Shown: positions 7,667 through 19,103, counted from the first letter of the stretch. The stretch: 63,357 nt of DNA from Muribaculaceae bacterium Isolate-110 (HZI) (GCA_003762875.1 RIBL01000017.1:1-63357), one strand, 5' to 3'. Notes: generated from the sequence alone by a model not told the origin. Made by a program: numbers and translations.

Positions 7667-8959
7667 ATGAAACTTTGGAGCAAAGGCTTTGAGCCTGACA
7701 AGATGATAGAGCAGTTTACCGTCGGCAATGACCGTGAGCTTGATCTGCGCCTTGCACGCTATGATGTGCAAGGCTCGATGGCACACATACGTATGCTCGA
7801 AAGCATAGGACTGTTGAAGTCCGACGAACTCGAAGTGCTGCTCAAGGCTCTCGGTGAAATAGCCGAGGTGATAGAACGCGGCGAATTTCGCATCGAGGAT
7901 GGTGTCGAGGATGTCCACTCGCAGGTGGAGTTCATGCTCACCGCCCGGCTCGGCGACATCGGCAAGAAGATACACTCAGGCCGTTCGCGCAATGACCAGG
8001 TGCTTGTCGATCTCAAACTCTTCATGCGTGACGAGCTGCGCCGTATAGCCAAGGCGGTCGAGCGTCTGTTTACGTGCCTCCAGGCTCTCAGCGAAGAGCA
8101 TAAAGACAAACTCATGCCCGGCTACACCCACCTGCAGGTGGCGATGCCATCGTCGTTCGGACTATGGTTCGGAGCCTATGCCGAGTCGCTTGCCGATGAC
8201 ATGCAGATGCTCGCCGCAGCCTATAATGTGGCCAATCAGAATCCTCTCGGTTCGGCCGCCGGCTATGGCTCGTCGTTTCCGCTCGACAGGGAGATGACCA
8301 CCCGTCTGCTCGGATTCGAGACGCTCCACTACAACGTTGTGGCCGCCCAGATGTCGCGCGGCAAGACCGAGCGCGCCGCCTCCATGGCCATAGCCTCGAT
8401 TGCATCGACGCTCGGCCATCTGGCTATGGATGTGTGCATGTGGATGTGTCAGAACTTCGGTTTCGTCTCTTTTCCCGACGAGCTCACCACCGGCTCGTCA
8501 ATCATGCCCCACAAGAAGAATCCCGATGTCTTTGAAATCATGCGCGGCAAGTGCAATCGTCTCCAGTCCATCCCCAACGAGATAGCCCTCCTGACGGCCA
8601 ATCTGCCTCTGGGCTACAACCGCGATCTCCAGCTTCTCAAGGACATCATTTTCCCGGCTACGACCGAGCTTATAGAGTGTCTTGACATGGCTGAGTTTAT
8701 GCTCCGTCACATACGTGTGAAGGACGGCATAGTCAACGACACGCGTTATGACTATCTTTTCACGGTCGAGGAGGTCAACCGCCTTGTGCTTGAGGGCATG
8801 CCCTTCCGTGAGGCCTACAAGAAAGTCGGGCTTGAAGTGCAGGACGGCACCTATCGTCCTGTGCGTGAGGTGCATCACACCCATGCCGGAAGCATCAGCA
8901 ATCTTTGTAACGAGGAGATAGCCCGTAAATTCCACTCCATAGCCGACAGGATAGTCTGA
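7667..8959 (+). CDS. argH: Argininosuccinate lyase
   Basis: 430 aa. It cleaves argininosuccinate to arginine and fumarate, the last step. It belongs to the fumarase/aspartase superfamily. Its signature loop G-S-S-I-M-P-H-K-K-N-P-D (about 278-289) holds the catalytic Ser. H-S-G-R-S-R-N-D-Q (about 104-112) and T-H-L-Q-V-A-M-P-S (about 151-159, catalytic His) are intact. It is somewhat shorter than the roughly 460 aa of E. coli ArgH, mainly at the C-terminus. It starts 37 bp after argE and is the last gene before a strong hairpin (9049-9082). Confidence 0.95.
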   Translation: MKLWSKGFEPDKMIEQFTVGNDRELDLRLARYDVQGSMAHIRMLESIGLLKSDELEVLLKALGEIAEVIERGEFRIEDGVEDVHSQVEFMLTARLGDIGKKIHSGRSRNDQVLVDLKLFMRDELRRIAKAVERLFTCLQALSEEHKDKLMPGYTHLQVAMPSSFGLWFGAYAESLADDMQMLAAAYNVANQNPLGSAAGYGSSFPLDREMTTRLLGFETLHYNVVAAQMSRGKTERAASMAIASIASTLGHLAMDVCMWMCQNFGFVSFPDELTTGSSIMPHKKNPDVFEIMRGKCNRLQSIPNEIALLTANLPLGYNRDLQLLKDIIFPATTELIECLDMAEFMLRHIRVKDGIVNDTRYDYLFTVEEVNRLVLEGMPFREAYKKVGLEVQDGTYRPVREVHHTHAGSISNLCNEEIARKFHSIADRIV

Positions 8960-9048
8960 CGATGCCGCTCCCCTTGTGTGAGGCGGTTTCAGCTCAGGCT
9001 CCGACAAGCCTGGCATGGACCTCAAAATTACATTTTTAACAAGAAACA

Positions 9049-9082
9049 GAGCCCGTTGGGATGCTTGCATCTCAACGGGCTC
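9049..9082. terminator. Hairpin ending the arginine operon
   Basis: GAGCCCGTTGGGATGC pairs with GCATCTCAACGGGCTC (15 bp, one G-U, loop CTTG), 90 bp after argH. No U-tract follows on the plus strand. On the minus strand it is followed by TCTGTTTCTTGTT, so it may also stop transcription from the other side. Confidence 0.6.
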
Positions 9083-9733
9083 ATCCACAGAGCGTCAGTA
9101 CGAAGCTGCGCTTTATTCTTCGCGCTCTTCAGTGTAAAAACAGTTTAGTTCTCTCATGTAATAAAGAATGGTGACATAAATGGTCATCTTTGGTAGTCAC
9201 CGAGGTAAGACAACGGTAAGAAGATTTTCTTGAATAGAGGACGCTTATAAAGCGTTGCTCATACGTGTATACGGCTGAAGGACGTGTACACGTGTGGCGG
9301 TGACATGCACCGACAGCGTGGCTTACGCGTGTGGACATGAAGGTAAGAGAGGGGGGAGTTGGGGTAGGTGTGTTACAGTACGAATGTCAAGTGTGAGATG
9401 TCAGACGCAAGTACACTCTTGAGGAGCAAGAGAGGAGAATTGTTTTACAAATCGGATGTGGAGTTTATAATGATGCGGTATTGATAATGTATGAACCAGA
9501 AGGGTGGGGAGGGGAGATACAGGTAATGCTTGGACGTTGTTTTTGAGAGTGGAAAAATTTTGTAGAGTCAAGGGTGTATCTTCATACGGTCCCGGGGGGA
9601 AGAGTGCGCTTCGGTAAAAAAACTGTAAGCGCGGGGAGCTAAAGGCATTCAGTTGTTTTTTATTATGACGAAAGTACTCCGCTTAGGGAAATCATTTTGT
9701 AGAGTTGAATTTTCGCTAAGAAGAATCAAATAA
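9083..9733. other. Gene-free, palindrome-rich gap between convergent operons
   Basis: No convincing gene is present. It is AT-richer than the flanks and contains several exact palindromes: ACGCTTATAAAGCGT (9241-9255), ACGTGTACACGT (9282-9293), and an imperfect hairpin GCGCTT...AAGCGC near 9607-9633 around an A-tract. A G-run block (9349-9369) and two copies of TTTTGTAGAGT (near 9558 and 9694) are also seen. The 69-codon minus-strand ORF here has no recognisable features. It could be decayed mobile DNA or an unrecognised structured RNA. Confidence 0.4.
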
Positions 9734-9780
9734 TTTGCCGTGACCTGCGGGGGATACTTGCCCCTACATGTCACGGCAAA
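9734..9780. terminator. Nested hairpin downstream of gltX-argC2
   Basis: TTTGCCGTGAC pairs perfectly with GTCACGGCAAA (11 bp) around an inner GGGG/CCCC stem. It lies 71 bp beyond the argC2 stop on the minus strand. The following U-tract is weak (AAATTATTTG), so a processing site or small structured RNA is also possible. Confidence 0.5.
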
Positions 9781-9851
9781 GGTATAGGTTTAAAATGTAT
9801 ATTCCAAATTTTTTGATAGATTTTTTTGAAATTTCTCAAAAAAACGACAGT

Positions 9852-10823
9852 CTAAAATGCCACCGGCTTCATGGTCAGACCCGTAGTCTCCTGGAGGCCA
9901 AACAGCAGGTTCATCGAGTGGACAGCGTTGCCGGCCGCGCCTTTGAGCAGGTTGTCGATGACAGCTGTTATGAGCAGCTTGCCGTCGATTTTGTCAAGGT
10001 GGATTATGCACTTGTTGGTATTGACCACATCCTTAAGATCGGGTATCTTGGAGGTGATAAACGTGAAGTTGTGGTCGTCGAAATAATCCTGATAGAGCTT
10101 GATTACCTCAGGCAGCTCAAGATTGCAGTCGAGATAGGTCACAGCCATTATGCCGCGCGAGAACGGCCCGCGCATAGGCACCATATGGAGCTTTGACGAG
10201 AAGCTCTGCTGCATGGCCGAGAGTGTCTGGACAATCTCGGCCTCCTGTGTGTGGCGAAAAGGCCTGTAGACTACCATATTGTCGTTGCGCCAGGCATAAT
10301 GGGTGGTTGGGCGCGCCTCGGCTCCCTCGCTTGTGGCCCCGGTGATTACGGTGGTGTGGATGTCGGAGTTGAGCAGCAGATTTTTGGCCAGCGGCACGAG
10401 CGAAAGCTCCACCACCATAGCCAGGCAGCCGGGATTGGCCACATGTCTGGCTCCGCGCACCATCGGTTTGCGGTTGAGTTCCGACAGTCCGTAGACAAAG
10501 TCGTGTGACGGGTCGGAGATGCGGTAGTCGCGCGACAGGTCGATGATGCACAGCGACTCGGGCACCTCGTTGGCGGCGAGAAACTCGCGCGTCTTGCCCG
10601 CCGGACGACAGCAGAACAGCACGTCGATCTCCTTGAGGTCATATGTGCTCGAGAAGTTCATGTCAGTCTCGCCGTGCAGGCCCTGATGCACATCCACCAC
10701 GCGCTGGCCGGCCACACTGCGTGAGTGTATCCATCTGAGGTCCACGTCGGGGTGGTTGATGAGTATGCGCACCAGCTCGCCGGCCGCATAGCCCGAGCCT
10801 CCTATTATGCCTGCCTTGATCAT
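9852..10823 (-). CDS. Divergent ArgC paralogue coupled to gltX
   Basis: 323 aa, clearly an ArgC homologue along its whole length, with roughly half of its residues shared with the operon copy by eye. It keeps the Rossmann motif [12 protein letters not shown], Cys133 in N-P-G-C, and V-V-N-T-N-K-C. Two active-site segments differ. The G-S-T-G-A-G loop is G-A-T-S-E-G (162-167). The H-x-H-x-x-E-I motif is H-T-Q-E-A-E-I (191-197), so the second His is Gln193. It overlaps the gltX stop by 4 bases (ATGA), so it is translated with glutamyl-tRNA synthetase and outside the arginine operon. It may be an ArgC with altered activity or substrate, or a non-catalytic partner. Function is not established. Confidence 0.85.
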   Translation of the reverse strand: MIKAGIIGGSGYAAGELVRILINHPDVDLRWIHSRSVAGQRVVDVHQGLHGETDMNFSSTYDLKEIDVLFCCRPAGKTREFLAANEVPESLCIIDLSRDYRISDPSHDFVYGLSELNRKPMVRGARHVANPGCLAMVVELSLVPLAKNLLLNSDIHTTVITGATSEGAEARPTTHYAWRNDNMVVYRPFRHTQEAEIVQTLSAMQQSFSSKLHMVPMRGPFSRGIMAVTYLDCNLELPEVIKLYQDYFDDHNFTFITSKIPDLKDVVNTNKCIIHLDKIDGKLLITAVIDNLLKGAAGNAVHSMNLLFGLQETTGLTMKPVAF

Positions 10824-12358
10824 GACTGCACCGGTTTGATTTCGGCCATGCCGCGCTCCATACGGCGCACGGTCTCATCGAGCCCGAGCAGTTCGGTGAT
10901 GTCGAAGATATGGGGGCCCTTGCATTCGCCCACCAGTGTCAGACGCCAGGCGTTCATCACGTTGCCAAGATGATAGCCGTTGTCCTCGACCCATTTGAGC
11001 ACCACGGGCTCGGCTTCGGCTCCCTTGAACGAGGGGAGAGCGCGCAGCACGCCGATGAGTTCGGTCATGATGGCCGGAGTCTCCTCCTTCCAGCGTTTGC
11101 GTATATCCTTCTCGGCATAGGTGTCGGGTGCGGTGAAGAAGAAGCGGGCCTGGTCCCAGAGGTCGGCCACAAAGTTGATGCGGCCCTTCACGAGACCCAC
11201 CACGCGGGTGATGTATTCGTCGCTGAAGTCGGCCGGATTCACGCCGTGGGCTTCAAGCACGGGGCGGAACAGCTCGGCCAGACGCTCGTCGGAGGTATTC
11301 TGAAGATATTCGTGGTTAAACCAGCGTCCTTTCTCGTAGGCAAACTTGGCTCCGGCGCGCGAGCAGTGGTCGAAGGAAAATTTGCTGATAAGCTCGTCCA
11401 TCGACATGATTTCGGTGTCGTCGCCCGGGCTCCATCCGAGCAGCGCGAGAAAGTTGATTACCGCTTCGGGAAGATAGCCCGACTCGCGATAGCCTGACGA
11501 CACGGCTCCCGACGCGGGATCGTGCCATTCGAGAGGAAACACCGGGAAGCCCAGACGGTCGCCGTCGCGCTTTGAGAGCTTGCCCTTGCCGTCGGGCTTG
11601 AGCAGCAGCGGCAGGTGAACGAAGTCGGGGCGTGTGTCGGCCCATCCGAAGGCCTCGTAGAGAAGCACATGGAGCGGAGCCGAGGGGAGCCACTCCTCGC
11701 CGCGTATGACGTGGGTGACCTCCATCAGATGGTCATCCACGATATTGGCGAGGTGATAGGTGGGCAGGTCGTCGGCACTCTTGTAGAGCACCTTGTCGTC
11801 GAGTATCGACGAGTTGATGGTCACCTTGTCGCGGAGCAGGTCGTTGACCACCACGTCGCGTCCAGGCTCGATGAGGAAGCGCACCACGTAGGGGGTGCCG
11901 CCATCCATCAGAGCCTTCACCTCTTCGGCGGGCATGGAGAGCGAGTTGCGCATCGACAGGCGTGTCGAGGCGTCATACTGGAAGTTGGGAGTGGCCGCTC
12001 GGGCGGCGTCAAGCTCGGCGGGGGTGTCAAAGGCGATATATGCCTTGCCGGCGTCGAGAAGCATATTCACGTGCTCGCGATAGATGTCGCGACGCTCGCT
12101 CTGCTTGTAGGGGCCATAGGCTCCGCCCTCGCGCACACCTTCGTCAATCTTTATGCCAAGCCATGCGAGCGACTCGTTGATATAGTCCTCGGCTCCGGGC
12201 ACAAAACGCTGAGAGTCGGTGTCCTCGATGCGGAGTATCATGTCACCGCCGTGACGGCGGGCGAAAAGATAGTTATAAAGGGCAGTGCGCACTCCTCCGA
12301 TATGAAGGGGGCCTGTGGGAGAGGGGGCAAATCTTACTCTGACTTTACGGTCCATCAA
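10820..12358 (-). CDS. gltX: Glutamyl-tRNA synthetase
   Basis: 512 aa, a class I aminoacyl-tRNA synthetase charging tRNA-Glu. The HIGH-type motif [12 protein letters not shown] (11-22) and KMSKS-type motif K-L-S-K-R-D-G (about 259-265) are intact. R-I-E-D-T-D (43-48) follows the first motif as in all GluRS. The C-terminal all-helical anticodon-binding region is full length. No GluQRS-like truncation is seen. It is followed by the argC paralogue with ATGA overlap. A possible minus-strand -7 box TAATTTTG lies at 12384-12391. It is divergent from rex across 126 bp, so Rex control of both sides is possible but no clear Rex operator was recognised. Confidence 0.95.
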   Translation of the reverse strand: MMDRKVRVRFAPSPTGPLHIGGVRTALYNYLFARRHGGDMILRIEDTDSQRFVPGAEDYINESLAWLGIKIDEGVREGGAYGPYKQSERRDIYREHVNMLLDAGKAYIAFDTPAELDAARAATPNFQYDASTRLSMRNSLSMPAEEVKALMDGGTPYVVRFLIEPGRDVVVNDLLRDKVTINSSILDDKVLYKSADDLPTYHLANIVDDHLMEVTHVIRGEEWLPSAPLHVLLYEAFGWADTRPDFVHLPLLLKPDGKGKLSKRDGDRLGFPVFPLEWHDPASGAVSSGYRESGYLPEAVINFLALLGWSPGDDTEIMSMDELISKFSFDHCSRAGAKFAYEKGRWFNHEYLQNTSDERLAELFRPVLEAHGVNPADFSDEYITRVVGLVKGRINFVADLWDQARFFFTAPDTYAEKDIRKRWKEETPAIMTELIGVLRALPSFKGAEAEPVVLKWVEDNGYHLGNVMNAWRLTLVGECKGPHIFDITELLGLDETVRRMERGMAEIKPVQS

Positions 12359-12445
12359 TATTTAATTTACAAAATTTTAGCAACAAAATTAGCGAAAAAA
12401 CATGGCATAACTGTGATGTCGGGATGATTTTTAGCAAAAAATTTG

Positions 12446-12453
12446 TACTTTTG
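12446..12453 (+). promoter_or_regulatory. -7 box of rex
   Basis: TACTTTTG fits TAnnTTTG and lies 31 bp before the rex ATG. The -33 element is not clear. Confidence 0.5.
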
Positions 12454-12484
12454 CGCTATTAACAGGTATAAAACAGTCTGACCG

Positions 12485-13120
12485 ATGGAATCATCCAAGC
12501 CCCCATATGTCCCCGAGCCGGCCATACGCCGTCTGCCGTGGTATCTTGCGAGCGTGCAACGGTTGCGTGCACAGGGCGTGGAGCATGTATCCTCCACCGC
12601 CATATCAAAGATGCTCAACGTGGATGCTTCGCAGATAGCCAAAGACCTTTCTTACCTCAATATCAAGGGCAAGACCCGCATCGGATATGAGGTGGCCGAG
12701 CTGGAGTGCGGACTCAACGACTTCCTGGGTTTCCACCAGTGTCACCGGGCTGTCATGATGGGCGTGGGCAGTCTCGGACGTGCCTTGATCACCGACTCGG
12801 GTCTCTCGCGCTACGGCCTGAAAATCGTGGCCGGATTTGATGTGGACCCCGATGTGATAGGCACCGAAATCGGTGGCACACCCGTTTTTGACATCTCCGA
12901 GCTCAAAGCGCGCCGCCAGGCTCTGAACGCCGAGATTGCAGTCATAGCCGTGCCAGTGGAAAATGCGGCCGAGGTGGCCGACCTGTGTGTGGAGTCGGGC
13001 ATCAAGGCTCTCTGGAACTTCACACCGTTTCATATCAAGACATCTCCCGAAATCACGATCGAGAACACATCAATCTATGCCCACCTGGCCTTGATGTACA
13101 ACCGCATGGAGCAGAAATGA
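12485..13120 (+). CDS. rex: Redox-sensing transcriptional repressor Rex
   Basis: 211 aa, the normal Rex length. An N-terminal winged helix (about 10-80) includes V-S-S-T-A-I-S-K-M-L-N-V-D-A-S-Q-I-A-K-D (40-59), the DNA-reading helix region. A Rossmann domain follows, with G-V-G-S-L-G-R-A-L (97-105) for NADH, and a C-terminal domain-swap helix. Rex represses fermentation and respiration genes and leaves DNA when NADH/NAD+ is high. Start ATG at 12485 follows a good -7 box. The stop overlaps the next start by 4 bases, so the following FAH-like protein is co-translated with it. Confidence 0.93.
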   Translation: MESSKPPYVPEPAIRRLPWYLASVQRLRAQGVEHVSSTAISKMLNVDASQIAKDLSYLNIKGKTRIGYEVAELECGLNDFLGFHQCHRAVMMGVGSLGRALITDSGLSRYGLKIVAGFDVDPDVIGTEIGGTPVFDISELKARRQALNAEIAVIAVPVENAAEVADLCVESGIKALWNFTPFHIKTSPEITIENTSIYAHLALMYNRMEQK

Positions 13121-13665
13121 AAATAATACGACTGACAGGCTCTGAGCCTCTATCCGACATTGACTTTCATCCCGACTCGGCACTCCTGCTGCCGGGTCGC
13201 CCTTTGTTTTACCCCGACTTTGGCGGAGACTGGCATGCATGTCTCTTCCTGGCTATACGCATCAACCGTCTGGGCAAGAGTGTGAGCGAGAAGTTTGCCT
13301 CGAGATATTACGACTCTTTTTCGCTCGCGCTTCACTTCATTCCCGTCGACCCTTCGGCCATGCCTCCAGGAGTCCTGTCGGGGCTTGACAGCTCCATCAC
13401 CCATGGATCATGGCTCTCTGCGGCACAGTTGGCCGGAGGCGTTACGATAGCCGCTGACTGCCAGCCTTGCTGCCCGGCAGGTTTCACCCTCCCCTCCGAC
13501 ACGGATGTCAACCGTGTCATCGCGCGCGTCAGCACCTACACCACCCTGCGCATGGGCGACATCCTGCTTCTCCCGCTCCCCGTGTCGCCTCTGCCTCTGA
13601 GTCCGCGCACCCACATCGCGCTCTCGGCCGCCGACACCGCAATCATCAGTCTTAAAATCGTCTGA
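13117..13665 (+). CDS. FAH-fold protein lacking metal ligands, coupled to rex
   Basis: 182 aa. The segment Y-P-D-F-G-G-D-W-H through R-I-N-R-L-G-K-S-V-S-E-K-F-A-S-R-Y-Y-D (32-66) matches the core of Bacteroidales fumarylacetoacetate-hydrolase-family proteins. In active relatives this reads H-Y-E-x-E-L and later G-I-D-F-T-A-R-D, supplying two Glu and one Asp for Mg2+. Here the positions are Cys42, Phe44 and His73. The usual catalytic Lys in K-x-F-D-G is also missing (S-G-L-D-S, 88-92). The N-terminal strand is shortened. It therefore looks like a non-catalytic FAH relative. The ATG at 13117 overlaps the rex stop (ATGA); a longer frame upstream runs inside rex and is not used. Confidence 0.65.
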   Translation: MKIIRLTGSEPLSDIDFHPDSALLLPGRPLFYPDFGGDWHACLFLAIRINRLGKSVSEKFASRYYDSFSLALHFIPVDPSAMPPGVLSGLDSSITHGSWLSAAQLAGGVTIAADCQPCCPAGFTLPSDTDVNRVIARVSTYTTLRMGDILLLPLPVSPLPLSPRTHIALSAADTAIISLKIV

Positions 13666-13675
13666 ACGACAGATG

Positions 13676-13746
13676 TACATACCACACACACGATAGGGCG
13701 AAAATCTCACCGCGAGATTTTCGCCCTATCGTGTGTGTGGTATGTA
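13676..13746. terminator. 33-bp perfect hairpin between convergent genes
   Basis: TACATACC...AAAATCTC (13676-13708) and its exact reverse complement (13714-13746) flank the 5-base loop ACCGC. It lies between the rex operon (plus) and the HD gene (minus) and should stop both transcripts. A perfect 33-bp stem is far longer than a normal intrinsic terminator. Confidence 0.85.
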
Positions 13747-13751
13747 ACAGG

Positions 13752-14366
13752 TTACAGACTGTTGCGCTCGAATATCTGCGAGGCAATGGTGTCGGCCGTG
13801 TGGATTAGCGGCAGCAGCGGCGAGTTGGCTATCGACTGACGATAGCTCTTGTCCTGCTCGATCGAAGAGGTGTCGACGGCCCACGGGCCCATGTGCCATC
13901 GTATGGCGCATATCTCGTCGTCCTCCAGGTCGAGCCCCATGCGCAGCAGCATCACCACCGACTTCTCGCCGTGGCCTATGGGGAGCTGAGAATAGTTCAC
14001 CTCATATTCCTGCACCTCTTCCCACATGCCTATCTCGTTTTTGCGCTTGCGTGTCACCAGGCGATATATGTTGGCCTTGCACACGTCATGGAGCAGCGAG
14101 GCAAGTGTCAGCGCGTCCATCGGCAGAGCTTTCTCCATATCGGGACGACGCTTGATTATGCCCTCGCGGAGCATGACAGCCGCGTCATAGACATTGAGAG
14201 AGTGTTCGACAAGTCCTCCGGGGGTGTTGAGATGATTGCGCACCGAGGCCGGAGCCTCGAAAAATCCATAGGTCTCGAGGTCTTCGATGACATACTCGAT
14301 GTTTTCGCGACCTGTCGCGCGAAGCAGCTCGCAGAAACGTTGTTTGTTATTATCTGACTGTGACAT
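13752..14366 (-). CDS. HD-domain phosphohydrolase
   Basis: 204 aa. HD-superfamily metal-binding residues are visible in order: His of G-G-L-V-E-H-S-L-N-V-Y (50-60), the HD pair in L-A-S-L-L-H-D-V-C-K-A (88-98), G-H-G-E-K-S (130-135) and I-R-W-H-M-G (about 154-159). Proteins of this shape in Bacteroidales are annotated as HD hydrolases, and the pattern also resembles the HD domain of YhaM-type nucleases, though no OB-fold is present here. The substrate is likely a nucleotide or nucleic acid (inference). Cytoplasmic. It stands alone between two long inverted repeats. Confidence 0.8.
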   Translation of the reverse strand: MSQSDNNKQRFCELLRATGRENIEYVIEDLETYGFFEAPASVRNHLNTPGGLVEHSLNVYDAAVMLREGIIKRRPDMEKALPMDALTLASLLHDVCKANIYRLVTRKRKNEIGMWEEVQEYEVNYSQLPIGHGEKSVVMLLRMGLDLEDDEICAIRWHMGPWAVDTSSIEQDKSYRQSIANSPLLPLIHTADTIASQIFERNSL

Positions 14367-14405
14367 TTAAATAGCGGATTAAATACTCTACAAAAATAGT
14401 AAAAA

Positions 14406-14527
14406 AGGAGATACATAAAGACAAAAGTCTCAAAAGAAACAAAAGTTTTTGATAATCCGCAAAAACGGATGTTTAATGTGGTTAAAACTTTGGTTTCTTT
14501 TGAAACTTTTGTCTTTGTGTGTCTCCC
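14406..14527. repeat. ~45-bp imperfect inverted repeat (terminator or MITE-like)
   Basis: The left arm from 14406 (GGAGATACATAAAGACAAAA...) and the right arm to 14527 (reverse complement GGGAGACACACAAAGACAAAA...) match over about 45 bp with a few mismatches. The loop of about 32 nt contains a small hairpin TCCGC-AAAAA-CGGA. It directly follows the stop of the lipoprotein gene on the minus strand. Confidence 0.6.
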
Positions 14528-14529
14528 TA

Positions 14530-17303
<2,774 letters not shown>

Positions 17304-17366
17304 TCAGAGTTAATAAAGTTGTAAAACGTTAAAATAACGATCGCTTAATGCAGTTTATAGCAAGAG

Positions 17367-17400
17367 TTAGTCCCGATACTTTTAAAAGTATCGGGACTAA
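17367..17400. terminator. Perfect 34-bp palindromic terminator
   Basis: TTAGTCCCGATACTTTT and its exact reverse complement form a 34-bp perfect palindrome between the propeller-like gene and GH97, ending the SusCD operon transcript. Confidence 0.75.
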
Positions 17401-17427
17401 CAATTATGCATTATCTTTGATTGTCGG

Positions 17428-19014
17428 TTATTTTACGAGGATTTTCTCTACCTTGTTGCCCTGACGGCGGATATAGAGACCGTTTTCGGGATTGTCCACG
17501 CGGATGCCCTGGAGGTTGAAGTATTCTACGGGTGCGTTGGGGTCAAACTCTGCCTCGATGTCGGTGATGCCGGTCTGCTTTGACTCGTAGGTATAGGTCT
17601 GATAGTCTACCTTGGTTGCGTCGCTGCTGACCAGAGCCATAACGCCGTTGCCTACAGCTATGCCGCATCCGGTGGCAGGTGCCATCGAGAAGGCTGTGCC
17701 GTCAAACCAGTAGGAACCGCCCACTTTCGAGCCGATGGTGTTGATATAGAGCGCGCCGTCCACGAGTGCGGTCGACGATACCTTTTCGCTGCCATTCTCA
17801 CCTTCATCAATGCCGTTGGCATATATCTGACCTACGCTAAGATCGGCAGCTCCGAATTTTGCAACAAATATGTCGCTCTTACCCACAGGAGCCACGGTTG
17901 CGGCGGCTGCTTCAGCTGCCGGAGCGGCTGTATCGAACGAACCGACCATATACACGTCATTGCCGTTGATTACAAGGTCTTTCAAGCTGTCATAAGAAAT
18001 TAATGATTCGGATGTGGCTTTCTTGATAGATGAAACAGTTCCATCCTTTACAATCACATAATCAACCACACCGACCGTAGGTGTCAGCGATGTCTTATAG
18101 GAGCCTATTTCTACATTTACGGCATTGGTTGCCTCGCTTGTCGACATGATGAAACCGGCTATCACCTGGCCATCCTTTACTGTTACGACAGGGGAACTGA
18201 GCGAGGGAGTTGTATCGGCAAACGGGCCGGTAAGTTCCATTTTGGCTACGATTTCGGCTGTGCCAAGTGTAGCGCAGTCTACCGAGAAGACTCCGATGTT
18301 AGGCACGTCAAAGTACATGAAATCAAACAGGTTGCTGTATGCTCCGTCGAAAGTTCCATTGCCGATGGTAGTCTGGCCTGTGAACGAGGCAGTGGCATAG
18401 ACTTTACCGCCGGCCACCTTTATATCAGATATAGTGAAATACAAATCCTGGGCTGTAGGTGAGTACATGCCGGTGGCCACGAGTTCGGGAAGAGATTCGG
18501 GCACAAACGATGTCACCTCGACAATCTTGCCGTCCTTGTCGTATTTTGCTATAAATGTTGAAGACTGTTCGCTTCCAAACTCACCGTCGATTTTAAGTCC
18601 CTCTTTGCTGATGGCAGGCTCGCCGTCGGCCGATGAAGAGAGAAACTCTACTTTGCCGGCAAATGTGCCGCCTACATATATATTGCCCTCGGCATCGGTG
18701 GCAATACCTTTGATTTCAGCAGAGCCGGCGAGAGATGCGCCCCATTTGGGGGTGTTGGTGGCGTCATATTTCAGAATATATGCATTCTTTACGCCTTCAC
18801 CGAACACTTCCTTGTCTGCAAATGAGAAATCCTCTTTGAACGATCCAGTGATGATGAGGTTGCCCTGGGCATCGTATGTTGACGGGTTGGAATAGGTTAC
18901 AGTCTCGGGGGTTACGTTGACAGAGCCTTTGTACTGCTCTTTGAGCACAGGCACAGCGGCCGACATGCCCATGCATGTCACGGCTGCCGATAATGAAAGT
19001 AAAAGTTTTTTCAT
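17428..19014 (-). CDS. Secreted propeller-like protein with T9SS-type C-terminal module
   Basis: 528 aa. Signal peptide (M-K-K-L-L-L-S-L-S-A-A, cleavage near S-A-A). The body holds repeated blocks of the form A-x-G-N-I-Y-V-G-G-T-F (SBBP-like beta-propeller repeats) at about 50-150 and 330-390, where phrases such as N-L-I-I-T-G-S-F, N-I-Y-V-G-G-T-F and D-V-Y-M-V-G-S-F recur. A low-complexity Ala run (A-A-P-A-A-E-A-A-A-A) lies near 358-367. The last 35 residues (Y-F-N-L-Q-G-I-R-V-D-N-P, then G-L-Y-I-R-R-Q-G-N-K) are a T9SS-like sorting module. It is third after susC and susD, where SusE/SusF-type surface proteins usually lie, so a ligand-binding role is possible. Specific function unknown. Confidence 0.75.
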   Translation of the reverse strand: MKKLLLSLSAAVTCMGMSAAVPVLKEQYKGSVNVTPETVTYSNPSTYDAQGNLIITGSFKEDFSFADKEVFGEGVKNAYILKYDATNTPKWGASLAGSAEIKGIATDAEGNIYVGGTFAGKVEFLSSSADGEPAISKEGLKIDGEFGSEQSSTFIAKYDKDGKIVEVTSFVPESLPELVATGMYSPTAQDLYFTISDIKVAGGKVYATASFTGQTTIGNGTFDGAYSNLFDFMYFDVPNIGVFSVDCATLGTAEIVAKMELTGPFADTTPSLSSPVVTVKDGQVIAGFIMSTSEATNAVNVEIGSYKTSLTPTVGVVDYVIVKDGTVSSIKKATSESLISYDSLKDLVINGNDVYMVGSFDTAAPAAEAAAATVAPVGKSDIFVAKFGAADLSVGQIYANGIDEGENGSEKVSSTALVDGALYINTIGSKVGGSYWFDGTAFSMAPATGCGIAVGNGVMALVSSDATKVDYQTYTYESKQTGITDIEAEFDPNAPVEYFNLQGIRVDNPENGLYIRRQGNKVEKILVK

Positions 19015-19070
19015 TAGCGAATAATTTGTTGGTTAATAATGTTTGTCAGACTATATATGGAAATATGTAT

Positions 19071-19103
19071 CACGTAGTGACGGTTTGGTCCCGTCACTAC
19101 GTG
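19071..19103. promoter_or_regulatory. 13-bp intercistronic hairpin between susD and the propeller gene
   Basis: CACGTAGTGACGG pairs with CCGTCACTACGTG around a 7-base loop in the 107-bp gap. On the minus strand no U-tract follows. It may protect the susCD message or lower expression of the downstream gene. Confidence 0.65.

Noticed and set aside
9129-9338. 69-codon minus-strand frame in the gap after argH
   Set aside because: No family features, Cys/His-rich random composition, overlaps palindromes.
12359-12484. Rex operator between gltX and rex
   Set aside because: No inverted TTGTGAA-type or similar repeat could be identified by eye.
12985-13665. Longer version of the FAH-like protein starting inside rex
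   Set aside because: The first part is rex read in another frame; the ATG at 13117 overlapping the rex stop gives the FAH-like start.
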